Shown here: positions 59,268-64,000 of the stretch, in pieces
How positions within the stretch are numbered: position 1 is the first letter of the stretch
Layout: every line of letters starts with the position of its first letter
Assembly: GCA_003290165.1 (NCBI GenBank)
Contig: QNQO01001828.1
Coordinates: forward strand, 124,001-188,000
Direction of reading: 5' to 3'
Length of the DNA: 64,000 nucleotides
From: Berberis thunbergii
Taxonomy: Eukaryota > Streptophyta > Magnoliopsida > Ranunculales > Berberidaceae
Made by a program: the position numbers and the translations under genes
Notes under the pieces: model-generated
The model's database searches: none
The model's input: only the letters and a program-made list of their open reading frames with translations
Told to the model about the DNA's origin: nothing

Positions 59268-59739
59268 CTCTGGGTATATATGTATGTATGAGGCCTGTGC
59301 TGCTGTCAAACGCTTTCGAGGATCATATCTGCAGACACAACAAAGCACATTATGAGCATATAAGAATGGACAAAACGTCTACACATGCAATACCAGCAAA
59401 AAAATCAGATATGTAATCATTTTCCTAAAATTATAGAAGAATAAGTAATTAAGGAGAAATGTAATCAGATATGTAATCATTCTCCTAAAATTATAGAAGA
59501 ATAAGAAAAAAAATCAGATATGTAATCATTTTCCTAAAATCAGATATGTAATCATTTTCCTAAAATTTAGTCACATTTAAGACAATTTCTTTAAAAACTC
59601 GATTCATTTCAACACACAAATTAATTAAGGAGAAATGAGACACGTGAACTGCAAATTAACAGAGGATACCAACAGCACTTGTGTAGTGCTTGGCCCCTAG
59701 AAGCAACTCAGGTGCTCGATACCATATAGTTACCACTAC
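59268..59739 (-). pseudogene. Captured exons of a CDK8/CDKE-type protein kinase
   Basis: Exon A, complement(59670-59739), encodes [20 protein letters not shown] plus SAV. This is the activation-loop end and APE motif ([10 protein letters not shown]) of CDKE/CDK8, the kinase of the Mediator module, with AG and GT at its borders. Exon B, complement(59268-59328), encodes YDPRKRLTAAQA followed by residues that no longer match. The exons that should lie between (DMWAVGC to SKMLE) are missing. The retained splice borders and introns show that genomic DNA, not mRNA, was captured. Confidence 0.85.
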
Positions 59740-60293
59740 CTGCCAGTAAGCATCAATATCTATGAGCAAGGAATTGCTATTTGATTTGAAACATTCACAT
59801 CCCATAAAAGGAACAAGAGCTTGAGGATATAGCATACATAATCAGAAATTCTTTCATGGTCTAAACAACATTTATGCACCCAAACCTACATATAGAATAG
59901 TCTCAAAGTAAAGGAAGACTGCAGAGTCAATAAATGCATTGATTTCAGTCCATCCATGACTTAACAGCAATTGACTTAAAGAGTGGGGGTGTCTACGAGG
60001 GAGCTCCACTAGCTCCCTGATATGAGCCATCTGCTTTCTCACGTTCATTTACCTATGCATTCAGCAAATTGTTACTACTTATCCAAGCAACCTTTTACAA
60101 GCATACAAATAGCATTCAAGCAGCATTCAGCATACATTTGAGCAATTGAAGCATACGATTCAGCATTCAGAATTCAGCATACATTTCAGCATTCAAGCAT
60201 TTCATCACTTTAGCATTCAAGCAGCATTCAACATTCAAATTAGCTATGGTTCAAGTTTAACTATTCATGTATTTAGGTGCGTGTGGTTAAAGT

Positions 60294-62453
60294 TTAATTA
60301 CTCACCCCGCTTGGCTGCGTCGCGGATCCTATTAGAGGTTGCATGTTTAACATGAATGCTTTGAATGCCTCCATATCATTGGTCAACGTGTCTACCTTCC
60401 GATTGGTTGTCTCCAGCTTTGCTTCAGTGGCTGCTAACTTCTCCTTCGTAGCTACGAGCTCTTGTGCAGTTGCATCATGAGCTGCAAGCAGCTGTTGCTT
60501 AGTAAGCTCATGTGATTCCACTAGTTCACGTACTTTGGCATTAGCTTCATCCCCCACTGCATTGCGGAGCATTTGTCGAGTGACGCCAACCCCATACATC
60601 TTGGCCCTCCCATGTCCATCCCCCCCCCCATCACATTTGTAAACGCCTCCTCCCTATTCATTCCCTCCCGGCCATCTGTTGGTTGTGTTAGCTGTTCCAT
60701 TTGCTCCTGCATCAAAACAGATACGCATACCCATAACCCATAAATGATCAAATACAGTTTATGATGGTTAACAACATTTGAACAACACATTAACTAGGTA
60801 CATTCATATAATTCCATAGAATATAACGTACATATCTCCTTGCTGCTTCAGGCTGAGGGAATAATCCATCAGATAATGTGTAAGTTGCTTTGAACATTTG
60901 CATACGATCTGGTTCTTGTTCATTTGGGTTTTTTTCTCTCTGGAATAATACAAATTACATTAAAAGAATATACATAAGCTAGTACATCTTCATGCATTAA
61001 GGGGTAATATATGAGCGGCATGGCATGGTTCCACATCGATGGGAATGACATGGTTCCACATCGATTGGGAAATCATTTACGTGCAAATAGAAATCATTGT
61101 GCATTATATATAGAGATCATTATATATAGAAATCATCTCATTATATATAGAAATCATTGGGGAAAAAAATTGCTACCTCTTCCTCCCATTTACGTGCAAA
61201 TGACATGGTTCCACATCGATGAATCATCTTCAATCGGGCGCGATTTGATTTATTTTGTGCACTGACTTTCTGCATACAAACACAAATTCACAGTTACAAT
61301 TCCTTTCAATCATATGAACTATCGTATTAGTTAAACTACAGTACTTAACATATACACCTTAAATTTTCGCTCCTCCAGTACTGTACAAGCATCCGCCACT
61401 GAGCCTTATCCACCCCATCATCAGTGTGCTCATATTGTTGCTCAAGTGGTCGCTCATACCTATGATATGCCCTGAACAAATCATGTTTCCATTGTTTCCA
61501 ACTATAGCAAGCTTTTGTTTGGACCCATCTCTGTCAAATTTTATAATAAAGTTTTTTTTTAGTATAATATAATCACATGACGATATATAAAAACACTAAT
61601 TATCAAATTTGAAACAAATATCACTCGTCAAAATAGACAAATACCTTTGTTTTGTCCGTACAGTTTTCAAATGAGAACTTTGCCTGTGACAAAAATGTAG
61701 GAATCCAATAATTATGAAGTTACGATAAGTAATATAGAAATACGATTTGGGAAAATGTGCTATGTCGTATATTATTAAACTTGCCAGACTATTACCGATA
61801 TTAGCTTCCAATAGTTTCCTTCACATCTGGTGAAATCTTCGGCCATTTGCAAGGTGAAAGAGGCACCTTACTTCCATCTCGTGCAATTATACCAATTTCA
61901 GTGGATACTTTAGCTGCTTGCCTTGCCGATAGGCTGTCCAAAGGCATTGCATTTCACCACCATCAAGTTTGTATGGTTTGGGCCATCATATTGATGCATA
62001 CCCCTGCGTTTCTTATATCGTTCTACTGCAATTCCAATAGCACCAAAGTGAAATAAGCTATATCTCGTGAATATTAAAAAAAATCGATTTCCTCAAACTA
62101 TGTCATATGTGGAAAAAAAATATATTTACACTTGCGATAAGTCAGCAAACATTACCTATACGAACAGCTTCATCCCTATGCCTTGTAGATAGGCGTCCAT
62201 CCGCACTCCTCTCTAGTTGTTGTTCAATTTCATTCATATCATGGTTAGCAAGGTCTTGTTGATCTTCAGATAGCGACTGTCCCTCGCCAGCAATAGAGGG
62301 AGCCATAGTCTCAGGGACTACAGTATCTGTTTGAGATAGTTGAGACACATGCTCTGACCTTTCCTGACTTGATATAGCTTGTGACGTAGAAGCATGTTGT
62401 GATAAGGTTGCTTTTCGAGAATGCAACTGTCCTCTTTGAGTTAGACGCCTCAT
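60294..62453 (-). pseudogene. CACTA TNPA-like accessory transposase (Ptta/En/Spm family), degenerate
   Basis: Exon-like pieces on minus are 62453-62156 (MRRLTQRGQLHSRKATLSQ, Ser/Gln-rich start); about 61965-61808 (NAFGQPIG...STEIGIIARDG, KWPKISPDVKETIG); about 61530-61363 (RWVQTKACYSWKQWKHDLFR, QWRMLVQYWRSENLR); about 61270-61180 (QNKSNRARLKMIHRCGTMSF, ARKWEEE); about 60955-60836; and 60730-60294 (EAFTNVMGGDGHGRA, YGVGVTRQML, then a coiled coil LAATEAKLETTNRKVDTLT). The W..LV.YW.SE and NK.NR..... GT.SFA blocks are the signature of PF03004. Frameshifts occur near 61916 (extra T) and in a 10-C run at 60620-60629. The protein would bind the subterminal repeats. Confidence 0.82.
61020..61222. repeat. 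Microduplications of a transposase exon segment
   Basis: The phrase CATGGTTCCACATCGATK occurs at about 61024, 61051 and 61205, and ATTTACGTGCAAAT at about 61074 and 61190. Only the last copy lies in coding context. The units ATATATAGAAATCAT also repeat. This looks like slippage or repair-associated duplication. Confidence 0.75.
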
Positions 62454-62460
62454 CTCTAGA

Positions 62461-64000
62461 TTTTTTTAACCTGTTATGACATTCAAGATTGCACATATTC
62501 ATGCATAGAAAAAAAAAACCTAAGAGTCTGTGACTCTATTAGATATGTTTTGAAGAGTGATTGTAAAAATAATAGGTCATAAATCTCAACTTATAGCATA
62601 GCCAACCAACAATGGTTGGTCATAATTAGAATAATTAATAAAAGAGTCATTGTTGGCCACAAAGCATAAACATAAGTTTTCTATTTGTTTAAGAATAGTA
62701 AAGATGTCTTGTAACTTTATAAGTTAGTTTGGGTTAATAAAATAAACATAGTTGCCATGAAAGTATAAAAGTAGATATAAATTAGCTATTACATTAACTA
62801 CAATATCTAAACGAAAATGCTAAGAAACTAGATTTTTGCAACCATGTTTGGCAATCAGGGTGACATGACATGATTTTGAAAGAATGATGAAATCTCCAAA
62901 GTGTTTATATGTATCTTGAGGTGTAAAAACATCATCTAATAAAGCCATATCATATTGATAGCAGAACTTGATTGTAAAACCTGATTTCTAGCCACACCCA
63001 TGTCTAAATGGTCTATTTTATAAAAAAGTAAGTCTTAAAATCATTTTTCATTTATTTAAACCATATTAACCAAACCAAATTAAATTATCCGAAAGTAAGT
63101 TGTAAACAAGTCTTAAATGGTTGAATGGGGTGTTATATTGAGTTCAATTCGGTTTCTTTTTTTATTTGTTTCAGTCCAGGGTGGTAAAATCAGGTAGTTT
63201 CAGTTGGATTATCAATTTCCCGCAAAACCGATCCAAACTGAGGGAGTAGGAGGATAAGGCTTTCGAGGCCTCCCACAACAGGCAAGCAACAATGGAAAGA
63301 TGTTGATAAAGATATATCCCATTATTGTCAATTCAAGGCAAACCATAGTGATGTGGTGTGACATCTCACCTATTGACAACTACATCCACCAGCAATCCCA
63401 ATTATGTCGTCATTATCATTTTGAAGGCGAAACTCTCAAATCACCCAAGTTATATGTGCTCCTCAATCATTGACATCCAATGGCCTAAGAATTCTCGACT
63501 TACATAGATAACTTATCCAATGACCAAGGTGCAGCCACTTTGACACCAAATTTATTTCACAGTGCACTAAAATCATGATACCTAAATGAGAATCACATCT
63601 TGAACATCGTTCAACAGGTGAAATGATGGAAAAGAATGGAAGGAAAAGAAGAGGAAAAAGAAACACTTTTGCCAGTAGCATGTCAGCCAGTCATATTTTT
63701 TATTTATTTGGGGTGAACATTTTTACAATTTTATATTTTTTTTATAAAATATAATCACAAACATTATTTATAATAAAAGAGAATGAAAATGGTCATTGAA
63801 TTTCCATATGGATTAAAAGAAAACATAATAAAATTCAACTTTCATGTTAGACTACGAGTGTTGTGCATATGCATCCATCCTAAATGACTCCTATAGTTCG
63901 AATTTTGCAGCCAAATATACCATAATTTAGCTAAACAAAAATGGAAAAACATTCTAAATGGTGCCAGAAATCCATGAAAGTGATGGCCATGTTCTAAGAA
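62461..64000. other. Right edge of window, no gene recognised
   Basis: AT-rich sequence without recognisable coding similarity. I looked for the right CACTA terminus (TTTTGTAGTG and GCGACGG words) and did not find it here. Confidence 0.4.

Larger units (their letters stand above)
53521..62460 (-). mobile_element. Large CACTA (En/Spm) element with captured host-gene fragments
   Basis: The left terminus CACTACAAAAAAAATCGACA starts at 53521, followed by a dense subterminal array of GCGACGG/CCGTCGC words. At 60.3-62.45 kb the minus strand carries a degenerate TNPA/Ptta-type accessory gene of the same superfamily. Between them lie fragments of at least three unrelated host genes, all on the minus strand with introns kept. 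The right terminus is not in the window, so the element either extends past 64000 or has lost that end. That the transposase remnant and the terminus belong to one element is inferred from their pairing and from the absence of other CACTA ends in between. Confidence 0.75.

Overview
This window is nuclear DNA of a flowering plant, most likely a eudicot. It is AT-rich, its genes have GT-AG introns, and the gene families are typical of plants. I see five host genes and a dense load of transposable elements. The host genes are a P-class PPR protein (minus, 4519-7078), a clade-D type protein phosphatase 2C in four exons (minus, 8809-16484), a protein N-terminal asparagine amidohydrolase in nine exons (minus, 35720-43588), a seed/stress LEA_1 protein (minus, 46297-46853) and an intronless FAD2-type desaturase (plus, 48862-50010). 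They belong to unrelated pathways and do not form an operon or cluster.

Layout: 1-3388 is the end of a CACTA-like transposon carrying a tandemly duplicated hAT-like insertion. 3.4-7.1 kb holds the PPR gene. 8.8-16.9 kb holds the PP2C gene, with introns filled by a hAT element, a local duplication and a Mutator-type MITE. 19.6-22.8 kb is a 5'-truncated LINE with a 15-bp target duplication. 24.9-34.9 kb is a second, decayed LINE whose reverse transcriptase is split at its GDP codons by a 7.2-kb LTR-retrotransposon structure. Both outer ends of that structure are LTR starts in inverted orientation, and it contains a further hAT element. 35.7-43.6 kb is the amidohydrolase gene with hAT-like elements in an intron. 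44.2-45.3 kb is a third LINE fragment with a MITE in it. 46-53 kb holds the LEA and FAD2 genes among hAT, Mutator-type and Tourist-type elements and a SINE-like tRNA-derived sequence. From 53521 to near the right edge runs a large CACTA element. It has subterminal repeats, a degenerate transposase-accessory gene, and captured, intron-containing pieces of at least three unrelated host genes (a POLTERGEIST-like PP2C, a cationic amino acid transporter and a CDK8/CDKE kinase), all on one strand.

Three of the five host genes (PPR, PP2C, amidohydrolase) are intact except for single-base indels that fall in, or next to, short homopolymers. This points to uncorrected assembly errors as much as to pseudogenes. 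The most unusual objects are the LTR structure with two U3-type ends and the gene-capturing CACTA element. I found no RNA genes other than a SINE-like tRNA-derived sequence, no CRISPR array and no bacterial features.
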